From Monilinia fructicola (lineage: Eukaryota > Ascomycota > Leotiomycetes > Helotiales > Sclerotiniaceae), in NCBI GenBank assembly GCA_008692225.1, contig VICG01000010.1, positions 372,001 to 436,000 on the forward strand: 64,000 nt of DNA. The letters are read 5' to 3'. Of this stretch, positions 12,656-25,136 are shown in pieces. The stretch's first letter is position 1; each line of letters opens with the position of its first letter. The position numbers and the translations under genes were made by a program. Below the pieces are notes generated by a model that was given only the letters and a program-made list of their open reading frames with translations, was not told the DNA's origin and made no database searches.

Positions 12656-14986
12656 ACCCGATATCATATCTTGTTTGTTAATTCCCCTTATCATGATCCC
12701 TTCAACTTGTCCCCTTCAACAACCCTAGGAAATTCTTCCGAAATATCCAAAAAAATAACCAAAAAACTCATAAAAAATGCAAGTATATATCCGATGTTAT
12801 CGTTTCATACGTACTTCATTCAAGTGTACTGGACTCTATCAAAAACATTCAAAGGGAAATAAACTTTGATATCCTACGATTGGATGTCTGGATAACCCTT
12901 GGAACCCCCCCAACTCTGGTTCAATCAACTGACCTTGCAGCTTTCCTGGAAATGATCGAATCCTGCTTTGAGATTGGCTTACGAGAACTTTATCAAGCAC
13001 CAATTATAACTTTGGATAACTTGGTGGAACTATCAAAATAAGCAGAACCCAACCATTTTATCACTACAATGTCTTGATAAGGCTGTCAAATCTGCGACCT
13101 CGTTCTCCCGAGGTCATCAACATGTCATGTCATACACAACCTTCCAAAGCCTTATACTATTAAATCTTCAAAATATATCACTATCTCCTAGGTATTCTCT
13201 ACTCAACTCAACTCAGCTCAACTCAACAATCATTTGATTTTGTCTTTGAAATCTTCGAGATGTGTGATTTTGATTGGTTTTGGAGGGGTCGATCATTTCT
13301 GATGTGACTTTTCCAAGGTTCTTTTTGCCGTTGGGTTGGTTATTCTTCCGGGCCAAAAATGCGACCCGATTACTGTGCATCTCTCTCGTTCTCTTCTCTT
13401 GCCTGCTTTAAACGAATCATCTCAACTTAGGATGAAAAGTGTCAAAGATTCCAATCATCATGTATTCGATTGGCATCGAAGGAATGGTTTTGGGATCTCT
13501 TCAAGGGAAGTAATACTCTACATATATTCCGACTTCTTTGTGGGGGTTGACTTGTATACATGCAGGAATGCGCTGTCAATAGCTCATTAGATACTCAGTC
13601 ACTTAGGTATGAAGACAACCAGTTATTTGATATCTTTTCTTTTTCTTGAACATCACTGACAAACAATTGCAGGCACGATTATGCCATGATTCATGAAACC
13701 GCGATAATTAATGTTCCTTCCATCCGAGGTATGACTGCAAGCCTCATGTCGGAGATCATTGTGGGGTAAAGTAAGAATCGAACATGCGCAATTGCATGAT
13801 CAAATATGCATTCAAACAATTTGATGCTATACTGCTGCGGCCATCTTTGGGTCATGGATACATACCATCATCAAAATAATCCCTTTCCGGGCATCCATGC
13901 CAACTCAAGCACTCGACTGATACGATACCTACCGTCAATATTATACTACAGATAGTGGCAATGGAAGGCTGAACACTGCAAGAGTGGTATGAGGTGATCG
14001 TTTGAAGAGGTCTCGGTGAAGATACGAGGCAAATACGATATTTACATACCTCCTGGTAACCAGTGTGTAGGATCGATCTTTGGTGCAAGTTCGGTGGAAG
14101 CTTTGACGATTTGGCATCATCTCAACTTGCCATCCAACGTAACAGATAAGCTCTTGCGGCAGTGTACATTTGGTAAGGTATAAACAACCATACGTGGAAG
14201 CATTGAAATGCGCGGGATCAATTCTTGGAAATCATCTGGCAGATTGTAGTAGTTATCAACCGTCTGCCAGGGTTTGAGGTTATAGGAGAGTATAATTTTG
14301 CTTTTCAGCGTTCTTCAGAAGTAGCGGAATTAAGGTTAGCCGAGGGCGCAATAGCTCGTCTCAATTTTGTATCTTCGTCCTCCTACATAGAGCAATTATT
14401 AGCAAATACCAACGACTTTGGGGGATTGAAAGCGTTTTCAATACGTGAGCAGTGATATGTGAGCATTGGGTTCGAGGAATATAAGAGTCTGGTCTTTGCA
14501 ATATGTTGCAGAGGTGAAATTGGAGGTTCAGCCGACGCATTTCCATTACATTGCTTCCATCCTATTTTATCCTCCCGTACAGCTCTTCTTCGGCCCACAC
14601 CCATTCACTGTGGCAAAGGACGGCTCTATGTTCTTGTCGAAAGGCACTCGACCTTATCTAAGTCTGCGGTACAATTTCGACCTCGCCAGCTAATATTTCG
14701 CCATCTCCAGTGGTTCGCGACTTGCCATCCAGGCGCAACAACTCTTTTGACTTTTAAGTGTGCGCGCAATAAACAAGAATAAATTGCTTGGAACGTGACG
14801 GAAGTTCAAGAAGTATTCCTATCGATAAAACGACGTTGTGCGTTCTGTTCAAAGTCGCTGGTGCTTCGCGTCTGCCACTACAGGAACAAAAGGCGGAATC
14901 GAACACATCCATAGCTCGGCTTCCCCTTCGCACCAACACACAAAAATAAAGTAATCGCAACACAACTCTACAACATCCACACATTC

Positions 14987-17900
14987 ATGATGGCGGACGA
15001 TACTCGGGAGGTTCAGCCAGAAGCTGTAAATGCTGCGCTCGGCGAAATGAAACTTGAGCAGGGCATGGAGGCGCAAGATTTTTTCCAACGGCACAAATGG
15101 GTATATTTCTACTCCTACAGAAATTAGGGGGTCTCACTCCAATACGCCAGGTCCTGTAAACTCTCCTTCTCAAACTCCATCCAGAACTCAAAGCACCAGC
15201 CAAACACCCACGTCTGAAGATGCAGAGGATGAAGAGACCATTGGCGGTGATATCACGGTCACTGTCGAACCTGGAAAAGCACCAAAGCTATCAAGGAAAT
15301 CATCACAAAAAGTAATTCCTCGGCCACCTCCTCTCTTCAACGATCTTCCAGATGCTACAGAAGAGGCTGCTTCAGTTTTTCAGGTAATTAAAGATTGTAT
15401 TTATGGAGCTAAGCATATGGGAGCTTCAGATCACGATGCATTGGATTGTGATTGCCCGAGGAATATAGTAAGTCTACAAATACACTTCAAGGATTTTCTT
15501 CATTTCAGCTGCCATCAGTCGCAAGCTGGCAACCTTGGCTGACACATTTAATCAGGCGACGGGAAGAATCATGCCTGCGGAGAGGATTCAGACTGTATTA
15601 ATCGATTGACGAAAATGGAATGTGGCGGAGGTCACAAAGATTGCAACTGTGGTGTGGATTGTCAAAAACCAACGCTTCCAACGAAGACAGTATGCCCAAG
15701 TTTCGGTGATCAAGACGGATAAAAAGGGTTACGGGTTACGAGCAAACACTGATCTACATCCGGATGATTTCATTTTCGAGTATATCGGTGAAGTTATCAA
15801 TGAACCAACCTTTCGAAAACGTACAATTCAATATGATCAGGAAGGAATCAAACATTTCTATTTCATGTCTCTTACGAAACATGAATTCGTGGATGCAACG
15901 AAAAAAGGAAATCTAGGCCGATTTTGCAACCACTCCTGTAATCCGAATTGTTATGTGGATAAGTGGGTGGTCGGAGAAAAGTTGCGCATGGGCATTTTTG
16001 CCGAGCGTGCAATTAAAGCCGGAGAAGAGTTGGTCTTCAATTATAATGTTGACCGATATGGTGCCGACCCTCAACCTTGTTACTGCGCAGAACCGAATTG
16101 TACTGGCTTCATCGGAGGCAAGACTCAAACAGAGCGTGCTACCAAACTTTCTCATGCTACCATTGAAGCTCTTGGTATTGATGATGGTGATGGTTGGGAT
16201 ACCGCTGTCGCTAAAAAACCTCGGAAGAAGAAGACGGGTGAGGATGATGAAGAATATGTTAATAATGTTCAACCAAAGGGTCTCGACGAGAGTGGAGTAC
16301 GGAAGGTTATGGCAACCCTGATGCAATGCAAGGAGAAATGGATTGCCGTCAAGTTACTTGGTCGAATACAACGTTGCGAAGATGATAGAGTTCGAAATAG
16401 AGTCATACAAATGCACGGCTATCAAATCCTTCGTACTACGTTGAATACTTTGGAAGGAAGATAACAATGTGGTCCTTCAAGTATTCGACATTCTTTACAA
16501 GTTTCCACGACTGACTCGAAACAAGATTGTGGATTCCAATATCGAAGCAGTTTTGAAAGACTTCCAATCTTCTGAGCATGAAGATGTTGCTTTCGAGGCG
16601 AATAGATTATTAGAAGAATGGAGCAAATTGGAGTTTGCTTACCGAATTCCGAGAAGAGCTCCAACCCTCATTGCACAAGTATTCGAAAGACGTCCAGAAC
16701 AAGCAGAGAGAGTTACACAGTCTCCTTCTCCAGTTATTGTTGCCCCTACAGGCCCCCGAAGTGTTATACCTCAGCGCAACGCCAACTTCAACCCAATCGA
16801 TCTATACCTCGGCGCATCAATTTCAACGTATTGCCCCCTGGATGGTTTACGGCGATGGACCAAAATGGAAACGCTTATTATTATAGTAAGACTGGACAAA
16901 CAACGTGGGAGAGACCGTTCATGCCTGCGGGAGCGGTCCCACCACTGCCACCACCCAAAGCTGCTCCCAAGAGTGTGCAGACACAAAAAGCCCTTCAGGA
17001 TATTATTGATAGCATCACAAAAGAACCATCTACAACTCCAGTTGTTTCCACTAATTCCGCCGAGGGTACACCGAAAGAAAAGAAAAAGCCCACTGAAAAA
17101 TGGCGTTCATTGCCTTTGGAGAAGCAGATGAAACTTTATGAAAATACCGTATGTACTATTGTTTGTCCTACAGATGTCCATTCCCTCATACTTTCATTCT
17201 CCTTTTACTGATCTCTACCTTATAGCTCTTCCCTCATATCAAACACGTCATGCAAAAGTTCTCCTCCAAGCTTCCCAAAGATGACCTGAAGAAATTCGCC
17301 AAGGAGGTTGGTAAAAAGCTTGTGGCATCTGATTTCAAAAACAATCGCGTTGAAGACCCTACAAAGATATCCGAGAAACAAGAAAAGAAAGTTAGGAAAT
17401 ATGTGCGGGATTATTTTGAAAAGGCAGTTGAAAAGAAAAAAGAAATGGATAGAAAGAGAGCCGAGAGAAAAAGGCGTGAAGGGCAGGCCAAAGCTAATGA
17501 GAACGGGACAGACGGCAAGGAATCGAAACCGGAAAATACAACTATAAGTAGTAGTCCAGATGCGGTTGATGATGAAGATGTGGAGGTCGATGTACCCAGT
17601 CCAACTGCTTCACCTAGTGGGCAACTTGAGATGGAATTGTTAAAGAGGAAGAGAGATAATGCCGAGGATGAGGAAAGTCCGTCAGAAAATAAGAGGGTGA
17701 AGGAAGATGGTGCTGAGGGCGAAAATCTAGTTGATTCGTCTACACCGCCGCCGCCTCCTCCGCCGCCGCCTGCTGAAGATATGCCTATGTCTGGATCAGG
17801 AGATCTCGAGATGGGCAATTGCAATGGCAATGGCAATGGCAATGGTGATGGTGATGGTGATGGTGATAGTAAACGTGAGGTAGAAGTAAAGGAAGAAACA

Positions 17901-18020
17901 GAAGAGGAAAGAGAGTTAAGGATGCAGGAAGAAGATCTAATGAGGGAAAATGAAGAGGCTATGAAAATGGAGATGGAGACTGATTTCGCATGGAAGATCG
18001 AAGGAGACCGAGGGTATTGA
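14987..18020 (+). CDS. set2: Histone H3 lysine-36 methyltransferase Set2
   Basis: Methylates H3K36 co-transcriptionally using S-adenosylmethionine, recruited to elongating RNA polymerase II. Domains in order: a Ser/Pro-rich N-terminus, an AWS cysteine cluster (DCDCP, then [11 protein letters not shown] and CNCGVDCQ), a SET domain with the catalytic NHSCNPNC motif, post-[11 protein letters not shown], a WW domain (LPPGWF...GQTTWERP), and the C-terminal SRI domain ([20 protein letters not shown]) followed by an acidic tail. Exons are approximately 14987-15467, 15556-17148 and 17226-18020; the second junction is exact, the first is uncertain by one base. About five frame breaks occur: extra T at 15079-15084, an unresolved shift near 15558, extra A at 15664-15668, extra T at 16449-16451 and a shift near 16800 just before the WW domain. 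With these bridged the protein is about 930 residues, usual for fungal Set2. Confidence 0.95.
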
Positions 18021-18313
18021 TCAGAAGGTTAATGGCGCGAGTGCCGATAGACAATAACACGATGAAGAGTATCATTGGGAATAGTGGCGGTGGAAGTTTT
18101 GACACTTGACAGTTTCGGCGCTGCTGAATCAAGAAATTAGTCGAATCATCAATCATCACACTCCGTTTATGAAGTGTATCTGTAGTCATAGCGATTCGGC
18201 CATTCATCTGGGAGAACAGGACCGCAGGCGGAGTGGGGCGGGGCGGGGGTAATACCTATGCCGATGGAGGGGAGGAACAAATATGGGAACGCTCTTGTAA
18301 TATGTACCATCAT

Positions 18314-18365
18314 CATCGTTATCGTTATCGTTATCGTTATCGTCATTATCGTCATTATCGTCATT
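18314..18365. repeat. GTTATC / ATTATCGTC tandem repeats
   Basis: Five GTTATC-type hexamers pass into three ATTATCGTC nonamers. Confidence 0.8.
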
Positions 18366-18440
18366 CAGTTTCAAACTCAGTTTCAGAAAATCTTCATTGC
18401 ATTGCGTTAAGGGGTCTCTCATATCATATTCTTGTTATAT

Positions 18441-18502
18441 GATGGATGGATGGATGGATGGATGGATGGATGGACGGATGGACGGATGGACGGATGGATG
18501 GA
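18441..18502. repeat. (ATGG)n array with ACGG variants
   Basis: About fifteen tetramers; the first ones are ATGG, the later ones include ACGG at regular 8-base spacing. Confidence 0.9.
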
Positions 18503-20613
18503 AGGGAAGCCAGCGCATCCAGTATATTTGGCGTTTTGATATCTTTTGACTTTTTCAATCTTCGTTTTGAATAGCAAAGCATGTTTGGAAGGGAAGGTGA
18601 AAAGGGAGGAGGGGGGAGATGGTTTTGTTGGGTTGGGCTGGGCTGGAATGCACTTGTAGAGTAGGTGCGGTGGGTTGGGACTGGGTGGATTGGGTTGGGT
18701 TGGGTAGATTTCATGGGGGGAGGAGGAGGAAAGGAATGGGGAGAGGACAATTTTGAATGTCGATTTATTTACTTGCTCGCTCGCTCGTGTGGGTGGGTGG
18801 GTAGGTAGGTAGGTAGATGGATTTAGGGGGTAGGTGGGCGGAAGGGAAATGTAGGTAGGGTAGGGAGACAATAACTGATGATGATTGAAAATTTTGTGTG
18901 GGTTTGTAGTCTGCTTTTGTGGTTTTGACGCGGTATTGTCTGTGTGTGTGTGTTGAGTGGATGGTGAGTGCCGTGGTGGATTTTGGTGTCCGCCGTGTGC
19001 GGTTTTATAGATGTGGATGTTGAGGATGTATATCTGGGATGTTTGGGTGGGGGTGCGGATAGGACGGAGTGGAGCGGAGTGAAGTGTTGGACTCTGCATC
19101 GAAGTCTTTTTGCTCAAGGAGAATGGGGAATTTGAGTAAGGGGTCTTGTGAGGAGTGGATCACGCAGCCTTAGCTAGAGTGGTTCAACGTCAAGAGCTGG
19201 ATATCTGGTAATGCGTGAGGGACTATAGTGAGCAGTAGTATCCGGAAAAGAGACAGTGAGGATGCGAGATATCGTGGAGATAGAATAGAGATGGGGAGAC
19301 GGAAAGGGCAAGAACGGAGATCAGAAGCAGACCCTCATATTTCTCCCTTACCCTCTCTCGCACCTTCCTATATTGGTGAAGGTGGTATGGCAGCCTCCGC
19401 ATCATGCATCAATCCCGTACCTAGATTTGTATGGTAATGCGATCGACAGATGATGATTCATTTGAAACTTGACCCTTGGGATTTTCGACTCCATCACCTT
19501 GACTTCCATCATCTACCTTGGAGTTACTGACCGACCAATTGTAACGGGAATGGGTATTTCAACACCACTCATACAAAGCTTGCCTACCAATAGAATCACA
19601 GATATTCTATTTAAGCTTTGGGTAATTTTATCGTCCCCTTCAAGAAGATCAGGGCTAGAACTTCCCCTTCGGCAACGTTGAGTGTCTCCTCGCTTGTGGA
19701 TTCCGGGCACGACTAACTTGTTGGTACCTACTCAGCTTTGTTAGACTATATATACTTGTTAGAGCATAATTGTTTACTGACAATCTGTTTTTTATTCTAC
19801 TTGATGATTTACTACTAGTACCTGCAAAAAGAAAAGAAAATCACCTTCAATTATTCGAAATGCAGAGAATCCAGATTTCATGTGGCGCAGGCATGTTTGG
19901 CTGCTGAGATGGCTACTCTCCAAGCCTGATTTTATGCGGAGTAGAGAAAGATTCGGATTGCAATGCATCATAGAGACATACACTACTGGAATCGATTGAA
20001 GCGTGATTCGATACTTCAAGGAGGAGCTGCCATGGCGATAATAATTATATCCGTTAATGCCAAGCGCCATCCGGTTATGTCGGCATCTCTTAGACCATCA
20101 TCGATCAGTCTACGGGGTTACAAAACAAGCCTTCCCTCAGCGGGAATTTTGGAGCCAAAGCCCGGATATTTAGCCCGTTCAGAGCTGCAATCCAATGGTC
20201 AATGTGCTGTTTTCTTCACACCCGCATTTGCATTAATCCAGGCTAAGGTCGCTAGTCTGCCTCTGGTCCACTAAAAAGGCGTGTTGCCCGTGACATACCG
20301 GGAGCTGTTTACCCCGAATATGCCATCGGTTCGACAGATGCAGTGCATAATGATGCATAACGCGAATTTTACCCAGCATAAATCGCATAAATGGTGACAG
20401 GTCCCTGAGCCGGATGATCAATCAACGGCCTCGATGAGTCAAGGTGTGATGATTTTTGGGGTGCTGTCCTCTTTTGGTGATATTGCAAGCGATATATAAT
20501 CTATGCTGTGCGCCGCACCCTGTTGAGCACATTCAACCACGCATTCGGTGTTCAGTATCGACTGTGACAGGGATATATTTACCCCAAGTCGGATCCATCC
20601 TCGACGACACACC

Positions 20614-22597
20614 ATGGTTCGAACTTCGGATTCTGGTTCTTCGACAGCAATGGATATGGAACGCGATGTGGAAGGACAGAAAACGGCTAGGAAAAGGGCA
20701 AGGCATTGGGAATTGGTCTTCGATCAGGTACACGTCACGCCAGAGGTCCTCGATTACCCTTACAAGGGCTCGGGCACAGAACGGGATCCCTATGTGGTGG
20801 AGTTTATTCCCGATGATCGCAGGAATCCGATGAATTTCACCATGTGGAAGAAATGGACCATCACCATCCTGCTCGCTTTTGTAAGCTGTCCCCCTTTTTT
20901 ATTAAGGTTTCGGTTATTATTCCCCGAGGTTTAGACTGTGTAACGACGAATTCGAACGAGGGCACGACACACCTTAGCTCTCCGCAAACTAATCGTTCGC
21001 ATAGGCCACCTTGGCCGTCTCGTTTGTATCGTCCGCATACACTGGGGGCGTGGATGAGATTCTCGAAATGTTCAACGTTGGGACGGAAGTCGTGACGTTG
21101 GGAGTCTCGCTTTTCGTCTTGGGTTTTGCGATCGGTCCGCTTCTGTGGGCTCCGCTGTCCGAGCTGTATGGTCGTCAAGTCCTCTTTATCGGTACGTATG
21201 CTATGCTTACTGCGTTCAATGCGGGGGCCGCTGGGGCACAAAATATACAAACTCTATTGATCATGAGGTTTTTTGCTGGGGCGTTTGGTAGTTCACCGCT
21301 TACCAATGCGGGCGGCGTTATTGCGGATATGTTCTCTGCTTCGCACCGAGGAGTTGCGATGAGCGTTTTTGCTGCAGCGCCATTTTTAGGTCCCGCCATT
21401 GGTCCGATTGTGGGAGGGTTTCTGGGAGAAACGGAGGGTTGGAGATGGGTTGAGTAAGTTGTCCTGTCTTTTCTAATCATTCACGTCAGGTTTTAATATT
21501 GTACACAGGGGCCTCATGGCCATTTTTTACTGGAGCACTCTGGATAATTGGTGGCCTCACTATCCCGGAGACGTATTCCCCAGTCATCCTTCGTCGACGA
21601 GCCAACAAGATGTCCTCCATGACCGGTAAGGTGTACAAGTCCAAGATAGAAGTTGACTATGGCTCGAAGTCTTTATCTTCCGAGTTCAAGACCGCACTCT
21701 CGAGACCTTGGATCTTGTTATTTACGGAGCCGATCGTCTTTTTGTTGAGTTTGTACATGGCAATCATATACGGAACTTTGTACATGATGTTTGGAGCATT
21801 CCCCATCGTCTACCAAGTTGAACGCGGATGGAGTGCTGGCATTGGAGGCTTGGCTTTCTGCGGTGTCGCTGTGGGAATGATGTTCGCGGTTCTCTATTCC
21901 TTGTGGGACAATAAACGATATAACGCTACAGCCGCCCGGCACAACAATGCCGCTCCACCGGAAGCTCGTCTCCCAACTGCCATCATTGGCAGTATCTGCT
22001 TACCAGTCGGACTCTTTTGGTTTGCATGGACCAATTCTCCGAGCGTTCATTGGATCGTTAGTATCATAGCGACTGCCCCGTTTGGCTTTGGTATGGTCTT
22101 GGTATTTCTGAGCATCATGAATTATCTTATTGATTCATATGTACTTTACGCCGCGTCCGTTTTAGCAGCCAACAGTGTGCTTCGCTCCTTGTTCGGTGCG
22201 GCGTTTCCCCTCTTCACTACTTGTCAGTCTCCTCTGCATCTTTCCGCCTTTCAGATTGGTCCATCAAGCATAGCTAACGGTGTGGGTAGACATGTACAAG
22301 AGCCTAGGCATCCATTGGGCAAGTTCCATCCCGGCTTTTCTCGCACTGGCCTGCGTACCATTTCCATATCTCTTTTACAAGTACGGAGAGCCTGTCCGGA
22401 TGAAATGCAAGTTTGCGGCAGAAGCAGCACGTGTTTTGGCGGAGATGAGGGGAAGTTCTACGAATGAAGACGAGGCGGAGCAAAGAGTGGAGGATATGGA
22501 GGAACGGGAAGCGAGGAGGCTAAATCTTCAAGGGGAGAGCGAGTCGGATGATGCTATGAGAGATGGCGAGAAAACCAAAGGAAAATTAGAGGGTTGA
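20614..22597 (+). CDS. MFS drug:H+ antiporter (DHA1-type)
   Basis: Plasma-membrane exporter of the major facilitator superfamily, 12-TM drug:H+ antiporter branch that includes yeast Flr1 and Tpo1. Exons: 20614-20880, 21005-21453, 21509-22222 and 22290-22597, with phases agreeing. The start in CACCATGG is preferred over an upstream in-frame ATG. A hydrophilic N-terminus ([18 protein letters not shown]) is followed by six TM segments with the loop motif [10 protein letters not shown] after TM2 and the antiporter motif [10 protein letters not shown] in TM5, a central loop, six more TMs and a charged cytoplasmic tail. About 580 residues. One extra T in the run at 21523-21528 breaks exon 3; the intended reading goes from GLMAIF to TGALWIIGG. 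Substrate cannot be told from sequence. Confidence 0.92.
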
Positions 22598-23804
22598 GAG
22601 TGAGAGGATCTAGTCTGGTTTGTCTTGGTTTAGCGACATAGCGGCGAGGAGTTCGCGGGGTTTATTAGCATTTCGAAGGTGTTGAGGAAAAGTATCACGC
22701 ATTGAGATTGGGGTGTTGGGTTGCATTTTTGATATCTTCATGAAGGTACATAGTTACATAGATAGCGGGTGTGAACGCCTCTCGAATAATATTAACGTCT
22801 CTTCTCTCGGCGACTGGTGGTCATCCTTTCATTGTAGTGTGGCTGTATGTGGCTTCGAGACGGATTGGTTGGATACCTTTTCCCCTTGAGCCACATTAGT
22901 TCTAACGCACAGATCTTCGGTCTTTCGTCCACTTTTCTCGTCTACACTCTGAGCTTTTATCATCACCTGGGCAATTTTATCCTGCGAATCTGACTACGTG
23001 TACATCCATACATATATATATTCATTCCATCGCAGACGGTCTTCACATATCCCAGGTCAGATCTTACATTCAAGCGTGTAGTTGCAAGTAAGCACGGCAC
23101 GGCACGAGACGCTCCTGCGGTAATGAGACTACGGATGGGTGAAGCCGAGTGGTCGAGTCCAAACCCCCTTTGAATGCTGTGCTGTTGGATCGATGTTGGC
23201 TGAAGACTCGAGGCAACTCCAGATGGCAAATTTAATAATCGATTTAATCTCGGGATGCCTCGATTCTGATCCGCCACGCAACTTTTCAATCAATAATGCG
23301 CAAGGCACATTTTTGCTTGATACCTCCGGTAGAATCATGCCATTCATACAATGGGCGCTCGGCTTTTTTTTGTACCTGCATCTATCACCAACATTTGGTG
23401 AATAGTCACATCTAGATATGAATGGTACTCTCCAGATTGCTATCAATGGAGTTTAAGCTTTATGTGGCGTACCCGTGGACCTTTCAAGTGGTCTTGTTGG
23501 GGAAGACTGTTGATATACCGTTTTGCTGGGACCTTGCGCCGCGAATATGCATTATTGATCTAACAACACACTTCTTATCATGATTCATCCGAGATTATGA
23601 GGGGTAGTTCAGATCCCTTGAATCATACTACTTATCGTCCCCCTTTTGTCCCTTGGACTGCTCATGTGGTTTGTAATATTCACTTGGGGTTTTCAGGAGC
23701 AGAGTCTTCATGATTTAATTTACGCCATGTAGGCCCCTCCATGTTTATATGTTATACCTTTACCATTACAGTCTTGCTTGTCTTTACAACAATTATCTTT
23801 AACC
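22598..23804. other. Intergenic region between two membrane-protein genes
   Basis: No gene is supported. Short frames in all readings lack domains. A GCCGAGTGGTCGAGTCC stretch near 23142 resembles a tRNA D-arm but has no matching acceptor or T-arm. Confidence 0.5.
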
Positions 23805-25136
23805 ATGGTTTCGCTCCTGCCAGATGGAGTGACCACTTTGGTGGTGGCCATTTCGTTCTTGGTCATAGACACGATTGCTCTCATTCTGCGTGCCGTCTCC
23901 AGAATTCAAACAAGAAGTACAACCATAACCGGGAGACTAATCCGCATTGATGATTGGTGGATTCTTGCAGCTTACTTGATGTATGCTTCGCACTGCGTTT
24001 TGATCATTTGCGGTGAGTACATACCGTCGTAGAGGCCAACGATTTTTCCTAATGCTGCGAACAGACGTTGTGAAGATATCAGGCACACTAGAGCCATTCC
24101 TAGTTATGGATCCACATAGTCGATTGAACATGGTCAAGGTAGTATTTTCATGTTTGCTTCTCTTACCTGGCGATACTGAGCTGATCCTTCCATAGTTATT
24201 ATGGATTGGCACTATACACTTTCCATTCGTTATCACCGCCGTCAAGATCTCGATTCTATGCATGTATCACTCTCTGTTCATAACAAATCCAAATCTCATT
24301 CGATGTGTGACCATTACAATGGCTTTGTGCATAGCATGGTTTATCGTTGCTGTATGCCTGACGGTATTCGGATGTACACCTATCAAAGCTGCGTATGATA
24401 TAGCGCTTAGAATCCAACCCGCTACACGTTGTGTTTCATACGGAGAGATTGTTCTCATCTTCGAACTACCAAATGCACTCTTGGACGTCGTTATTCTCGC
24501 CCTACCCTTCTTTGTCATCAGAGATTTACATGTACCTGTGCGCAAGAAAGTTCTACTCTTTTTGGTGTTCTGGTTCGGTGGATTGTAAGTTAATCGACTA
24601 TTCCAAATGTCTACTTTACCTTCATATTGACTAGCATATAGCGTCATCGTGACATGCATCTTAAGGATAGTATACTCTTACCAACCACATGATCCAGAAC
24701 ATCGTAAGGAACCCAGCCTTCTTTCTACCTACGTTCCACTAACATCAATACAGTTACCGGTTTTTCTACAGCGAACGAATGGTTGATGATTGAGGAAGGA
24801 AGCGCTATCCTCGGAGCCTGCGTTCCGACTTTCAGGCCCATCCTCAAAACATATTTCAAGCTTCCAAAAACTATAAATGATTGGCTATCCTCATCGATCA
24901 ATGCATCAGCTACGGCGAGCAAATTCTCAAATGCTCATCTGCGTAACCAAAAGCAAACAAGTCAACCCAAAAACAAACCGGGCCCCTCGTTCAAACTTCA
25001 AAAGCTGTCAACAGCATACATTCATCGTGGAAGAGAAGGACATAACTTTGGCCATGACCAATACGCTGAATCAGATGATAGCCCATTGGTAGACAATAAA
25101 ATTTGGGTAACAAGACATGTTACAACCTCGGGATAG
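23805..25136 (+). CDS. Rhodopsin-domain (SAT4-type) integral membrane protein
   Basis: Member of the fungal seven-TM family (Fung_rhodopsin, SAT4/PTH11-like membrane proteins), whose members are thought to act as surface receptors or sensors; ligand unknown. Five exons, 23805-24012, 24065-24138, 24196-24584, 24642-24703 and 24754-25136, all GT-AG and in phase, give 371 residues. Family signatures visible are RIDDWWILAAY after TM1, the FGC/C pair in CLTVFGCTPIKAAYD, the TM with FELPNALLDVVILALPFFVI, and NEWLMIEEGSAILGACVPTFRP in the last TM. The C-terminal 100 residues are polar and unstructured, as usual for a cytoplasmic tail. No frameshift is needed. The start ATG lies in ACCATGG. Confidence 0.9.

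Larger units (their letters stand above)
10259..14986. other. Long intergenic region before SET2
   Basis: No gene is supported in 4.7 kb between the divergent AT-hook and SET2 genes. It is filled with simple repeats (ATGG, AGGTGGA, AATAAACAT, TTC, ATTCCG) and pyrimidine tracts. A self-complementary GACTAGGTACTAGTACCTAGTAGG-type element lies at about 12415-12440 and CTACTCGAGTAG at about 12366. Bases 12660-14900 have ordinary composition but only short frames in all six readings, without domains. Confidence 0.5.
18021..20613. other. Intergenic region after SET2
   Basis: No gene is supported. GTTATC/ATTATCGTC and ATGG repeats lie near the SET2 end. A 232-codon minus-strand open frame (18419-19117) is Pro/Ser/His-rich translation of repeats. 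Bases 19120-20600 show only short frames without domains. Confidence 0.5.

Noticed and set aside
18419..19117. 232-codon minus-strand open frame
   Set aside because: It is Pro/Ser/His/Thr-rich translation of ATGG, GGGTTGGG-type and GTGTG repeats; no domain and no normal codon pattern.
23135..23165. tRNA-like GCCGAGTGGTCGAG stretch
   Set aside because: It looks like a Ser/Leu tRNA D-arm, but no acceptor stem, anticodon arm or TTC-loop follows within the expected distance on this strand.
20614..25136. Secondary-metabolite cluster around the transporter and rhodopsin-domain genes
   Set aside because: No synthase, P450 or pathway regulator lies nearby; two adjacent membrane-protein genes alone do not support a cluster.
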